Positions 7,770 through 15,739 of a stretch of DNA of 64,000 nucleotides are shown piece after piece. The stretch comes from Phocaeicola faecicola (GTDB lineage Bacteria > Bacteroidota > Bacteroidia > Bacteroidales > Bacteroidaceae): assembly GCF_013618865.1 (NCBI RefSeq), contig NZ_JABSOE010000006.1, positions 42,717-106,716 of the forward strand, in the 5' to 3' direction. The notes below the pieces were generated by a model, which had not been told where the DNA came from, searched no databases, and worked only from the letters and a program-made list of their open reading frames with translations. The translations under genes were made by a program, and so were the position numbers. Position 1 is the stretch's first letter, and every line of letters starts with the position of its first letter.

Positions 7770-8663
7770 ATGAACACGATGAAAAAGACATTGGCAATTG
7801 TGGTGCTGCTCTGCATCACCCTCGGCGCTCAGGCGCAACTGTTATGGAAGGTATCCGGCAACGGACTTGACCGTCCTTCGTACGTATTTGGAACCCATCA
7901 TCTGGCACCTCTCAGCATCAAGGACAGCATCGCTAGTCTGCAGCAGGTCATCGACCGGACGGAACAGGTATATGGTGAAATCATCATGGGAGATTCCATC
8001 AGTCCGGAAGCAGTCATGGTGATGCAGCGGGCCATGACACTTCCCGCCGATACTACCCTGAAAAGTCTTTATACACAGGCGGAATATGATACTCTGGCCG
8101 CTGTGGTGAAGAATTACATGGGGGTAAATCTTGCCATGTTGGATAAAGTGAAACCGGCTGCCATTACGGCACAGCTGTCGGTGGTACTGGCCATGAGGTC
8201 GTTGAAGGGATTTAATCCGCAGGAGCAGCTTGATACCTGGTTTCAGGCCCAGGCACGGCGGGCAGGAAAGAAGGTGGGTAGCCTGGAAACCATTGATATG
8301 CAGGCCGATCTTCTCTACCAGTCGCAGAGCCTGGCACGGCAGGCAAGTTTGCTGTACTGTGCGGCTACACACATCGGACAGGGAATCGATCAGGCTGTCC
8401 GCATGAACCGGGCCTATATGGCACAGGACCTGGATGGGCTTTTGGCCGTGATGGAAGAACAGGCGGACGATGTCTGTGACAATACTCCGGAAGAGATTGA
8501 TGCCCTTGTCTATCACCGCAATGAGAACTGGAGCCGTCAGTTGCCGGAAATCATGAAACAGTCACCCACCCTGTTTGTCGTGGGTGCCGGACATCTGCCC
8601 GGTACGCGGGGACTGCTGAAACTGCTTCAGCAACAGGGATATACGGTGGAAGCCATGAAGTAG
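7770..8663 (+). CDS. exported TraB/GumN family protein
   Basis: The 297-residue product starts with a signal peptide (MKKTLAIVVLLCITLGAQAQ) and continues with 'LLWKVSGNGLDRPSYVFGTHHL', the GumN/TraB opening motif (PF01963 type), whose GTHH is a presumed metal ligand pair. The family's second hallmark 'VVGAGHLPG' sits near the C-terminus. TraB/Tiki-like proteins are distant relatives of metal-dependent proteases, but bacterial GumN members have no firm function. The protein should act in the periplasm or at the outer membrane. Met4 (7779) is an equally good start. It has its own promoter with three direct repeats upstream and no clear terminator downstream. Confidence 0.88.
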   Translation: MNTMKKTLAIVVLLCITLGAQAQLLWKVSGNGLDRPSYVFGTHHLAPLSIKDSIASLQQVIDRTEQVYGEIIMGDSISPEAVMVMQRAMTLPADTTLKSLYTQAEYDTLAAVVKNYMGVNLAMLDKVKPAAITAQLSVVLAMRSLKGFNPQEQLDTWFQAQARRAGKKVGSLETIDMQADLLYQSQSLARQASLLYCAATHIGQGIDQAVRMNRAYMAQDLDGLLAVMEEQADDVCDNTPEEIDALVYHRNENWSRQLPEIMKQSPTLFVVGAGHLPGTRGLLKLLQQQGYTVEAMK

Positions 8664-8714
8664 GTTGTCTGGCCGGCGCTCACTCTTTGTTCATAAGATA
8701 AGCCACGGCTGCAT

Positions 8715-8834
8715 AAAATCCCGGTGATACGGCTTTGCAACTTCCCGGTGATGCCGCTTTGCAGTTCCCTGCTGATACGGCTTTGCACCTCCCTGCTGAT
8801 TCAGTTCTGCACCTTCCTGCGGATACGGTTCTGC
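8715..8834. repeat. five tandem copies of a 24-bp repeat
   Basis: Units begin at 8715, 8739, 8763, 8787 and 8811. Each ends in the pattern cggctttgc or a close variant, with the core ccctgctgatacgg. Copies differ at several positions. The length is a multiple of three, so the repeat can be read as an 8-residue motif in both directions, but the strong promoter at 8866-8897 lies downstream and no gene seems to use it. Confidence 0.9.
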
Positions 8835-8865
8835 AAAGCCTTAAGAATAAAACTACGTTTTCTTT

Positions 8866-8897
8866 TTTGTCTCTGCCCTCACTTTTCACTATCTTTG
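8866..8897 (+). promoter_or_regulatory. promoter of rarA
   Basis: TTTG at 8866-8869, a 20-base spacer, TATCTTTG at 8890-8897: a full match to the Bacteroidetes housekeeping consensus, 143 bases before the rarA ATG. Confidence 0.75.
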
Positions 8898-8954
8898 CTT
8901 ACGCGAAGACAGGAGGCGGCTCGGCAAGGCCAAAAACTGAAAACGTGGTTTTTC

Positions 8955-8987
8955 TTTTTGTCTCTGCTCTCGCTTTTCACTGTCTTC
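8955..8987 (+). repeat. second, decayed copy of the rarA promoter
   Basis: This 33-base stretch matches 8864-8896 at 29 of 33 positions. The -33 TTTG (8957-8960) and the 20-base spacing are kept, but the -7 box has become TGTCTTCG (8981-8988), two changes from the first copy. The copies lie 91 bases apart. Confidence 0.85.
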
Positions 8988-9040
8988 GAATTCATGAAAA
9001 TCTTACTTGTTACCGAATTGGTAATTTATTATTTGAGAAT

Positions 9041-10315
9041 ATGGCACAACCGTTGGCAGAACGAATGCGTCCGCGTACATTGGAGGATTATATCGGACAG
9101 AAACATTTGGTAGGAGAAGGGGCAGTCTTGCGCCGCATGATTGACGCCGGGCGTATTTCATCCTTTATTCTGTGGGGACCGCCGGGAGTAGGAAAAACCA
9201 CTTTGGCACAGATTATCGCTCACCGTCTGGAGGTTCCTTTCTATACGCTGAGTGCGGTTACCTCGGGGGTGAAGGAGGTACGTGAGGTGATTGACAAGGC
9301 CCGCAGCAACCGTTTCTTTTCGCAGCAGAGTCCGATTCTTTTTATTGATGAAATTCATCGTTTCAGCAAGTCTCAGCAAGATTCCTTACTGGGGGCAGTG
9401 GAGACGGGTGTCGTGACGCTGATTGGCGCCACTACCGAGAATCCGTCTTTCGAAGTGATTCGTCCGCTGCTCTCCCGGTGTCAGTTGTATGTGCTGAAAT
9501 CCCTCGAGAAGGAGGACCTGCTGGAACTGTTGCACCTGGCTCTGACCAAGGATGTGGTACTGAAGGAAAAGGACATCCGTATCCTGGAGTCCGACGCCAT
9601 GCTCCGGTATTCCGGTGGAGACGCACGGAAACTGCTGAATATTCTTGAACTCGTGGTAGAAGCCGAGGAAAAAGAGCCCATAGAGATTACGGATGCGATG
9701 GTGACCGACAGGCTTCAGCAGAATCCGCTGGCCTACGACAAGGATGGAGAGATGCATTATGATATCATTTCGGCCTTTATCAAATCGATTCGGGGAAGTG
9801 ACCCGGATGCCGCTCTCTACTGGCTTGCACGTATGATAGAAGGGGGAGAAGACCCGGCTTTCATTGCCCGACGGCTGTTGATTTCGGCTTCGGAAGATAT
9901 CGGTCTGGCCAATCCGAATGCGATGCTGCTGGCCAATGCTGCTTTTGAGGCTGTCATGAAAATCGGCTGGCCGGAAGGAAGGATTCCTTTGGCGGAGGTA
10001 ACGGTGTATCTGGCAACGAGTCCGAAGAGCAACTCGGCCTATGAGGGAATCAATTCGGCACTGGAACTGGTGCGTGAGACCGGTAACCTGCCCGTGCCTT
10101 TGCACCTGCGAAACGCTCCGACCAAATTGATGAAGCAACTGGGATACGGCAAGGACTATAAGTATGCCCATGCTTACCCCGGTAATTTTGTCCGGCAGCA
10201 GTTTATGCCCGATGAGTTGCAGGAGCACCGTATCTGGCATGCACAGGACAATGCGGCGGAAGCGAAACTGAAGGAGCGCATGCTGCGCCTGTGGGGGGAG
10301 CGTTTCGAAAAGTAA
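9041..10315 (+). CDS. rarA: replication-associated recombination protein A (MgsA/WRNIP1 family AAA+ ATPase)
   Basis: RarA is an AAA+ ATPase related to clamp loaders. It acts at stalled or gapped replication forks. The protein (424 residues) starts MAQPLAERMRPRTLEDYIGQ, the family N-terminus. Walker A is GPPGVGKTT near residue 46, Walker B is 'ILFIDEIHRF', sensor 1 is 'LIGATTENPSF', and the C-terminal tetramerisation part 'SEDIGLANPNAM' is characteristic. The frame is open 102 codons further upstream, but that stretch contains the tandem repeats and two promoter copies, so I start at 9041. It is probably co-transcribed with the next two genes (gaps of 44 and 27 bases). Confidence 0.96.
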   Translation: MAQPLAERMRPRTLEDYIGQKHLVGEGAVLRRMIDAGRISSFILWGPPGVGKTTLAQIIAHRLEVPFYTLSAVTSGVKEVREVIDKARSNRFFSQQSPILFIDEIHRFSKSQQDSLLGAVETGVVTLIGATTENPSFEVIRPLLSRCQLYVLKSLEKEDLLELLHLALTKDVVLKEKDIRILESDAMLRYSGGDARKLLNILELVVEAEEKEPIEITDAMVTDRLQQNPLAYDKDGEMHYDIISAFIKSIRGSDPDAALYWLARMIEGGEDPAFIARRLLISASEDIGLANPNAMLLANAAFEAVMKIGWPEGRIPLAEVTVYLATSPKSNSAYEGINSALELVRETGNLPVPLHLRNAPTKLMKQLGYGKDYKYAHAYPGNFVRQQFMPDELQEHRIWHAQDNAAEAKLKERMLRLWGERFEK

Positions 10316-10359
10316 AAGGCAGGTTGGAACTGAATATGAATTTTATAAAAATATAGCGT

Positions 10360-11313
10360 ATGAAAATTGTGGTATTGGATGGATATACCTTGTCTGCCGA
10401 CCGTAACGACTGGCGGGCACTGGATGAATTGGGAGAAACGGTGGTATATGACCGGACGGAGAAGGCAGATATCGTACAGCGTGCACGGCAGGCTGAGGTG
10501 CTGCTGACAAACAAGTGTGTGATAGACCGTCAGGTGATGGAGCAGCTTCCGGAACTGAAATACATCGGGGTACTGGCAACGGGATATAATATTGTAGACA
10601 TTCAGGCTGCTGCCGAAAAGGGGATTGTCGTGACCAACGTGCCGGCTTACAGTACAGAGTCTGTTGCCCAGATGGTCTTTGCCCATATCCTGAACCTTAC
10701 GCAGCAGGTAGGACATTATGCGGCTGAGGTACGTGACAACGTATGGAGTAACCAGCCGGATTTCAGCTACCGGAATACACCGGTAATCGAACTGGCCGGA
10801 AAGCGTATCGGTATTGTCGGATTCGGACGTACCGGGGCGGCGACGGCACGTCTGGCAGCTGCCTTTGGCATGGAGGTAGCGGTGTATACCAGCAAACCGG
10901 AATCGGCTTTGCCGGCAGGCTATCATAAGGTGGGGCTGGATGAACTGTTTGCTTCTTCGGATGTGGTATCTCTTCATTGTCCGTTGAACCAGCAGACTGC
11001 GGAGATGGTGAATGCATCCCGTCTGGCACAGATGAAGCAGGGAGCCATTCTGATCAATACGGGAAGAGGAGGCCTTGTGGATGAGGCTGCACTGGCTGAG
11101 GCTTTGAAGGCAGGCAGACTGCTGGGAGCGGGACTGGATGTGCTGACATCGGAACCTCCTGCCGCCGATCATCCGCTGATTCACTTGCCGAACTGTTTCA
11201 TTACGCCTCATATTGCGTGGGCAACGGCAGAGGCCAGAGCGCGCCTGCTCGACCGGGTGGTGGAAAACATCAAGGCCTGGGTAGCGGGCAGTCCGGTGAA
11301 TGTGGTGGGCTGA
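10360..11313 (+). CDS. D-2-hydroxyacid dehydrogenase (glycerate dehydrogenase/hydroxypyruvate reductase-like)
   Basis: This NAD(P)-dependent oxidoreductase interconverts a 2-keto acid and a D-2-hydroxy acid. The 317 residues contain the Rossmann motif GIVGFGRTG near residue 150, the catalytic Arg in 'NTGRGGLVDE', Glu in 'LDVLTSEPP' and the proton-relay His in 'ITPHIAWAT'. The acidic end of beta-2 is replaced ('VAVYTSKPES'), so NADP use is possible. The best match by motif is the glycerate dehydrogenase subgroup (hprA-like), but substrate cannot be read from sequence. It follows rarA by 44 bases and precedes the C_GCAxxG_C_C gene by 27, probably one transcript. Confidence 0.9.
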   Translation: MKIVVLDGYTLSADRNDWRALDELGETVVYDRTEKADIVQRARQAEVLLTNKCVIDRQVMEQLPELKYIGVLATGYNIVDIQAAAEKGIVVTNVPAYSTESVAQMVFAHILNLTQQVGHYAAEVRDNVWSNQPDFSYRNTPVIELAGKRIGIVGFGRTGAATARLAAAFGMEVAVYTSKPESALPAGYHKVGLDELFASSDVVSLHCPLNQQTAEMVNASRLAQMKQGAILINTGRGGLVDEAALAEALKAGRLLGAGLDVLTSEPPAADHPLIHLPNCFITPHIAWATAEARARLLDRVVENIKAWVAGSPVNVVG

Positions 11314-11340
11314 ATGCCCGGAGAGTGACCGGGAGAAGAA

Positions 11341-11853
11341 ATGAGAACCGAAACGGTTAAGTTTAACAGTATATCATCGAATATGTTGACGAAAGAACAA
11401 AGAATAGAGAAGGCGGTAGCCTTGTTTAAAGAAGGATTCAACTGCTCACAGTCGGTTGTGACAGCCTTTGCAGATATGTATGGTTTCACTAGGGAACAGG
11501 CGTTGCGGATGTCTGCTTCTTTCGGAGGAGGTATCGGTCGCATGCGTGAGACCTGTGGAGCTGCCTGCGGCATGTTCTTGCTGGCGGGACTGGAGACCGG
11601 AGCGACGGACGGAGCCGACAGGGAAGGTAAAGGAGCCAACTATGCCCTGGTGCAGCAACTGGCTGGAAAGTTCAAGGAAAAGAATGGCGCCTTGAGGTGT
11701 GCCGACCTGCTGGGACTGACCAAAAAGGATCCGATTGTGGCTACTCCGGAAGTACGTACCGCCCAGTATTACGCCAAGCGTCCTTGTGCGAAAATGGTGG
11801 AAACGGCTGCCAGAATATGGGGAGATTACCTGGAAGAGCACGGAAGACTCTGA
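11341..11853 (+). CDS. C_GCAxxG_C_C family protein (putative redox-active)
   Basis: This is a small cytoplasmic protein (170 residues, or 156 from Met15 at 11383) with the four separated cysteine motifs that name the family: FNCSQ, the CGAACG core, 'RCADLLG' and 'RPCAKMV'. The conserved cysteines suggest metal or redox-centre binding, but no biochemical role is established for the family. The start is uncertain: the first 14 residues are unconserved-looking and MLTKEQRIEKA resembles the usual family start. It is the last gene of the probable rarA transcript. No terminator hairpin is obvious after it. Confidence 0.88.
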   Translation: MRTETVKFNSISSNMLTKEQRIEKAVALFKEGFNCSQSVVTAFADMYGFTREQALRMSASFGGGIGRMRETCGAACGMFLLAGLETGATDGADREGKGANYALVQQLAGKFKEKNGALRCADLLGLTKKDPIVATPEVRTAQYYAKRPCAKMVETAARIWGDYLEEHGRL

Positions 11854-11935
11854 TTTTCTGCCGGAAACCTTCGTCAAAATGGAAAATTTTTGAAATAAAA
11901 TGCTCGTTCTTTATTTCTTTTTTACTAATTTTGTT

Positions 11936-11943
11936 GCAGAAAC
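11936..11943 (+). promoter_or_regulatory. putative -7 element for the winged-helix gene
   Basis: TAATTTTG, 63 bases before the ATG at 12007. The -33 region is only T-rich. Confidence 0.35.
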
Positions 11944-12006
11944 ACAAGCACTTTCTCTTTAGTGAATGAAAGAGAATGATAGTATTTATTTAAAATTTGA
12001 TGAACT

Positions 12007-12210
12007 ATGTTACAGGAAAAAGCAGGTATTATTGCAGGTAAAATTTGGGAAACATTGAACGAAAAAGGTGAGTTGTCACAGAAAGATTTGAAAAAAGCCT
12101 TGAAAGTGCGGGCAGACAAGGACCTGTATCTGGGTCTGGGATGGCTGCTGAGAGAAGACAAGGTGGTTTTGAACGAACAGGACGGAGAATTTCTGATTAA
12201 ATTGAAATAA
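12007..12210 (+). CDS. small winged-helix protein (DUF2582/PF10771 type)
   Basis: The 67-residue protein is one winged helix-turn-helix: helix 'AGIIAGKIWETLNE', turn and recognition part 'LSQKDLKKALKVRADKDLYLGLGWLLRE', then the wing 'KVVLNEQDGEFLIKL'. The family is common in Bacteroidales and is assumed to bind DNA, but targets are unknown. It is monocistronic, with a -7 box 63 bases upstream and a strong terminator right behind it. Confidence 0.88.
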   Translation: MLQEKAGIIAGKIWETLNEKGELSQKDLKKALKVRADKDLYLGLGWLLREDKVVLNEQDGEFLIKLK

Positions 12211-12232
12211 TTTGAAGTTTTAAATAATGGAC

Positions 12233-12274
12233 AAAAGCGTTGACAGGGCGGAAGCCGCTTCAACGCTTTTGTTG
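12233..12274 (+). terminator. intrinsic terminator of the winged-helix gene
   Basis: A perfect 11-bp stem (12233-12243 with 12260-12270) flows into ttttgtt. It ends 13 bases before the mazG start. Confidence 0.88.
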
Positions 12275-12286
12275 TAAATGGAGGAT

Positions 12287-13090
12287 ATGATGCATACAAG
12301 AGAAGAACAGATGAAGGCATTCGGCCGTTTGCTGGATGTGTTGGATGAGTTAAGGGTGAAATGTCCGTGGGACCGTAAGCAGACCAATGAGAGTCTGCGC
12401 CCGAATACGATTGAAGAGGTATATGAGCTTTGTGATGCTTTGATGAAAAAGGATACTCCCAATATCTGCAAGGAGCTGGGGGATGTGTTGCTGCATGTCG
12501 TTTTCTATGCGAAAATCGGCAGTGAGACGGGCGACTTTGACATCAAGGATGTGTGCGACCGCTTGTGTGATAAACTGATCTTCCGTCATCCTCATGTCTT
12601 CGGTGAGGTGAAGGCCGATACGGCTGAACAGGTTTCGGAAAACTGGGAGCAGATCAAGCTGAAGGAGAAGGGAGGCAACAAATCGGTATTGAGCGGAGTG
12701 CCTGAAGCCTTGCCTTCATTGATCAAGTCTTATCGTATCCAGGACAAGGCACGCAATGTCGGTTTCGACTGGGAGGAGCGTGAACAGGTTTGGGACAAGG
12801 TGAAGGAAGAAATCACTGAATTTGAAGCGGAAGTGGCTCACATGGACCGTGACAAGGCCGAAGCGGAGTTCGGCGACCTGATGTTCAGTCTGGTCAATGC
12901 GGCCCGTCTGTACAAGATCAATCCGGACAATGCCCTGGAACGAACCAACCAGAAGTTTATCCGTCGTTTCAATTACCTGGAGGAGCATACCTTGAAGCAG
13001 GGAAGAAACCTGACCGATATGACACTGGAGGAAATGGATGCAATCTGGAACGAAGCCAAGGAGAAGGAAAGAAACTCAGAGAACCGGTAA
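12287..13090 (+). CDS. mazG: nucleoside triphosphate pyrophosphohydrolase MazG
   Basis: MazG hydrolyses NTPs and dNTPs to the monophosphate and pyrophosphate, cleaning non-canonical nucleotides and lowering ppGpp signalling. The protein (about 267 residues) has the two tandem MazG all-alpha domains of the full-length family: 'CPWDRKQTNESLRPNTIEEVYEL' near residue 27 and 'DKVKEEITEFEAEV' near 170, each with the EExxE metal ligands and a later ExxD. I start at the ATG behind GGAGG (12280-12284). An upstream in-frame ATG at 12278 overlaps that site. It begins just after the previous gene's terminator, so its own promoter must lie inside or before that terminator. Confidence 0.95.
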   Translation: MMHTREEQMKAFGRLLDVLDELRVKCPWDRKQTNESLRPNTIEEVYELCDALMKKDTPNICKELGDVLLHVVFYAKIGSETGDFDIKDVCDRLCDKLIFRHPHVFGEVKADTAEQVSENWEQIKLKEKGGNKSVLSGVPEALPSLIKSYRIQDKARNVGFDWEEREQVWDKVKEEITEFEAEVAHMDRDKAEAEFGDLMFSLVNAARLYKINPDNALERTNQKFIRRFNYLEEHTLKQGRNLTDMTLEEMDAIWNEAKEKERNSENR

Positions 13091-13122
13091 TCCGACAAGG
13101 ATTGTATTGGATGAGACAGAAA

Positions 13123-13165
13123 AGATCCCCCATCGGAAAAGCATATGTGTTCCGATGGGGGATCT
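13123..13165 (-). terminator. bidirectional hairpin between mazG and the phosphatase gene
   Basis: A perfect 16-bp stem (13123-13138 with 13150-13165) lies between convergent genes. On the minus strand it is followed by tttctgtc, which favours termination of the phosphatase gene. The plus side has no U-run. Confidence 0.75.
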
Positions 13166-13214
13166 GCTGTATGTACCGGTCAGCCATGTGCAGTTTCCGG
13201 TTCCGGAGAACGGT

Positions 13215-14159
13215 TTATTTGCTGCGGGTTACCGTATGAAGTATCTTTCCGTTCTTGTCCATCATGTACAGGTTCAGTACCTTCTTGTCGGCCGTAATGA
13301 GAGAGAAACCTGCCTGGTCGCTGCAGAACTGAGTACCTTCGACGGGGCTGACCTTGCGGCTCAGTGAGCCGGAAGAATTCACCACGTAATCTAAGTGGCT
13401 TCCCGGTTTGCGGATGTGCTGGAAATTGTGGATGTGTCCGCACAGATACATGTCTACGTTCTTGTGCTTGCGCAGCAAGGTATCGAGACGCTTCTGGAGG
13501 TCAGTGCGTTCCGACGTGCTTTTGTCGGTATCTGCATAAATCGGATGGTGTCCCACTACCAGTACCCAGTCTTCTTTCGCTACAGTCAGAACAGAGTCAA
13601 TCCATGCCAGCTGTCTGTTCAGGTCCTGTTTGCATGCATCAGGATATTTGTCGGTATCCTTACGGTATTTGTCGAGCAGGGAAGGCGTATCGATCATGAC
13701 CAGGCGGACAGTGACATCGTCATTCTCTTCTACACGGGTATAATAGCGTGCCGGCATTCTCCAGCGGGCACTGACCTGACTGTAGTCGATGACTGCCTGC
13801 GTATTTCCACGGTATTCGTGGTTTCCCAGGATGGGATACCAGGGAATCATCAGGTCCGGATGACTGTAAACCAGTTCGTAGTTGGTCATCCAAAGCGGGT
13901 CATTGACACTCCGGACTCCTTCGAAATGATGTACGTCACCCGCAGCGACCACAAACTCAATGTCTACGTTTTCTGCCATCTTGCCCATGGTCTCAGCGAT
14001 AGGCTTCTGGTCGTAATATCCGTTACGTCCCAAGTCGTTGGCCAGATAGAAATTGACAGGCTTTTCCAAGCTCTTCCAGGTTGCCGCATCTTGTGCGAAA
14101 CCGCATACTGTAATCCACAGTGCGCAAAGTGTGATAATTGTTTTTTTCATTGAATTCAT
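13215..14159 (-). CDS. exported metallophosphoesterase (purple acid phosphatase-like)
   Basis: A periplasmic or surface phosphatase is inferred. From the chosen start the product has 314 residues with a signal peptide ending at VCGFAQ, then the calcineurin-like metal motifs in order: 'ANDLGRNGYYDQ', GDVHH, GNHEYRG, GHHPIYA and GHIHNFQH. The arrangement recalls tartrate-resistant (type 5) acid phosphatases. The open frame extends 43 codons further up, but those codons cover the intergenic region. Met4 (14150) is an alternative start. It lies just downstream of a TonB-dependent receptor and lipoprotein on the same strand, but a terminator separates them, so it needs its own promoter between 14160 and 14247. 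Confidence 0.9.
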   Translation of the reverse strand: MNSMKKTIITLCALWITVCGFAQDAATWKSLEKPVNFYLANDLGRNGYYDQKPIAETMGKMAENVDIEFVVAAGDVHHFEGVRSVNDPLWMTNYELVYSHPDLMIPWYPILGNHEYRGNTQAVIDYSQVSARWRMPARYYTRVEENDDVTVRLVMIDTPSLLDKYRKDTDKYPDACKQDLNRQLAWIDSVLTVAKEDWVLVVGHHPIYADTDKSTSERTDLQKRLDTLLRKHKNVDMYLCGHIHNFQHIRKPGSHLDYVVNSSGSLSRKVSPVEGTQFCSDQAGFSLITADKKVLNLYMMDKNGKILHTVTRSK

Positions 14160-14247
14160 AATTGTAAGATTCTTGATTGCTGATGCAAAGTAAAGAAGCA
14201 AATCTGAAAAAATGTTGAAATCCGAAATCTGTTTTTGGGGTAAAAAG

Positions 14248-14287
14248 AAGGTTCGAAATCTCGGAGGGTATTTCGAACCTTTCTTCA
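14248..14287 (-). terminator. terminator of the receptor-lipoprotein operon
   Basis: A perfect 12-bp stem (14248-14259 with 14270-14281) lies 34 bases past the lipoprotein stop. On the minus strand it runs into ctttttacc, and on the plus strand into ttctt. Confidence 0.87.
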
Positions 14288-14314
14288 CTAAAGTGCTATT
14301 GTATATAGAGATTG

Positions 14315-15703
14315 TTATTTAGTTCCGTAAGCTCCGAAGCGTGCTTCCACTCTAGGTGAAGTATATACCTTCTGGTTTACGGTCAGACCTTCTGTGCCGA
14401 ACAATGGAGCCATTTTGGCATCGTTGCCGCTGTAGGCACCGTTCAGTACTGCAGAACCGGCCTGTACATGGAAGTCCCACGCATCGTTGTAGACATACTC
14501 AGTCAGTGAAACCTCGTTGATCGGGAAGTTCACGAACAACGGATCCTTGGAATCCTCTTCTGTGGCAATGACACTGTGCTTGTCTACCTTTTCTACATCG
14601 TATTCATCAAACGGCTTGCCGTCTTCTTCGTAGTTGTATCCTTCCCATGAATACTCGATACCTCTCTTATATACATAGTTCGGATCTACCTTCTGGCTGC
14701 CTGAAGCATAGTAGTTGTAGTCGATGACTGAATTTACATCGTCGTAGCGGCCGTCTTCCGGTGATGCCGGCTGGTCCAGGTCGGGAGTCATGGCTCTGAA
14801 CTTACAGTTGACCATCAGGTTGTTGAACACATGTACGGCCGCATTTTCCTGCACATACACACATCCGCCCTTGTCACTGTCGCGACGCCATCCGGCATTG
14901 ATGATGGTATTGTTGTATGCCTGGATTCTGGCCTGTGCACGTACTTCGCTCTGGTCTGAGCTGGACAGTTTCAGTCCGTTGGTGTTGGGAGAGAACATGA
15001 TGTTGCCTGCCACGTCCACCATACATCCCGATTTCACGTTGACTGCCTCTTCACCCGTCTCACCGTTTCCGACAAACGTATTGTTCATGATGATACCGTT
15101 TCCACCCATCATGTAGATGGCATCCGATTTACCGTATCGCAGGACAGAGTTGCAGATGACGTATCTTCCCTGAGGATTGGTAGTGGTAATCTGCGGATAC
15201 ATATCCTCTCCGGCTTCATAGATACCTGCATTTACGGCCGGAGCTCCTTCGATGGTTTCTCCTCCCGCATATTCAATGATGGTATGGTCAATCAGCATTT
15301 CCTGGCAAGTAGAAGTCGCTACGATTCCGCCCCATTTTCCGGCAAAGATATTTTCCTTCGTACGTTCGGCTTCCGGAAGCGAGAAGAGGATAGGCTTTTC
15401 AGCAGTACCCTCACAGTACAGGTTTCCTTTTACAGTAAATTCGATAGGAAGTTCATTGACACCCACTTTCTGAGTAGCGATGATCTGCGCTCCTTCCTTG
15501 ATAATAAGAGAAGTTCCTTCGGGAACTACATAATGGTCTTTCAATTCCACAACTGTATCTGCCGGCCATATGATGACGTCATCGTTTTCTGAGCCCTGAC
15601 CGCCCTGTTCGGGGCCGTTTGAGAAGTCTTCGTTTGAACAAGCTGTTGTCAGTGACAATGAGAATAAAGCTGTTCCCGCCAATAATACATTCTTAAGTTT
15701 CAT
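14315..15703 (-). CDS. surface lipoprotein with right-handed beta-helix
   Basis: The 462-residue product has a lipoprotein signal 'LSLTTAC' with lipidated Cys22 followed by SNEDF, an acidic stretch like the Bacteroides surface-export signal. A parallel beta-helix follows, seen as repeated short strands with Asn/Gly turns ('VKGNLYCEGTAEKPILF', 'MNNTFVGNGETGEEAVNVKSG', 'AGNIMFSPNTNGLKL', 'YNNTIINAGW'). It lies 36 bases downstream of the TonB-dependent receptor gene and shares its transcript, so it is probably the receptor's cell-surface partner, as SusD or BtuG are for theirs, though of a different fold. The ligand is unknown; neighbouring phosphatases suggest a phosphorylated compound. Confidence 0.88.
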   Translation of the reverse strand: MKLKNVLLAGTALFSLSLTTACSNEDFSNGPEQGGQGSENDDVIIWPADTVVELKDHYVVPEGTSLIIKEGAQIIATQKVGVNELPIEFTVKGNLYCEGTAEKPILFSLPEAERTKENIFAGKWGGIVATSTCQEMLIDHTIIEYAGGETIEGAPAVNAGIYEAGEDMYPQITTTNPQGRYVICNSVLRYGKSDAIYMMGGNGIIMNNTFVGNGETGEEAVNVKSGCMVDVAGNIMFSPNTNGLKLSSSDQSEVRAQARIQAYNNTIINAGWRRDSDKGGCVYVQENAAVHVFNNLMVNCKFRAMTPDLDQPASPEDGRYDDVNSVIDYNYYASGSQKVDPNYVYKRGIEYSWEGYNYEEDGKPFDEYDVEKVDKHSVIATEEDSKDPLFVNFPINEVSLTEYVYNDAWDFHVQAGSAVLNGAYSGNDAKMAPLFGTEGLTVNQKVYTSPRVEARFGAYGTK

Positions 15704-15739
15704 GTTACTTAGTTTAAAAAGTTAGTTTATCGATTTTTA

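Noticed and set aside
8680..8889. A minus-strand 69-residue frame with Cys-containing 8-residue repeats across the tandem repeat
   Set aside because: It exists only because the repeat unit is 24 bases long; no start signal, no family, and it overlaps the rarA promoter.
8735..9040. An N-terminal extension of RarA of 102 residues that would translate the 24-bp repeats
   Set aside because: The strong promoter at 8866-8897 lies inside it, the standard family start is MAQPLAERMRP at 9041, and the extension has no family resemblance.
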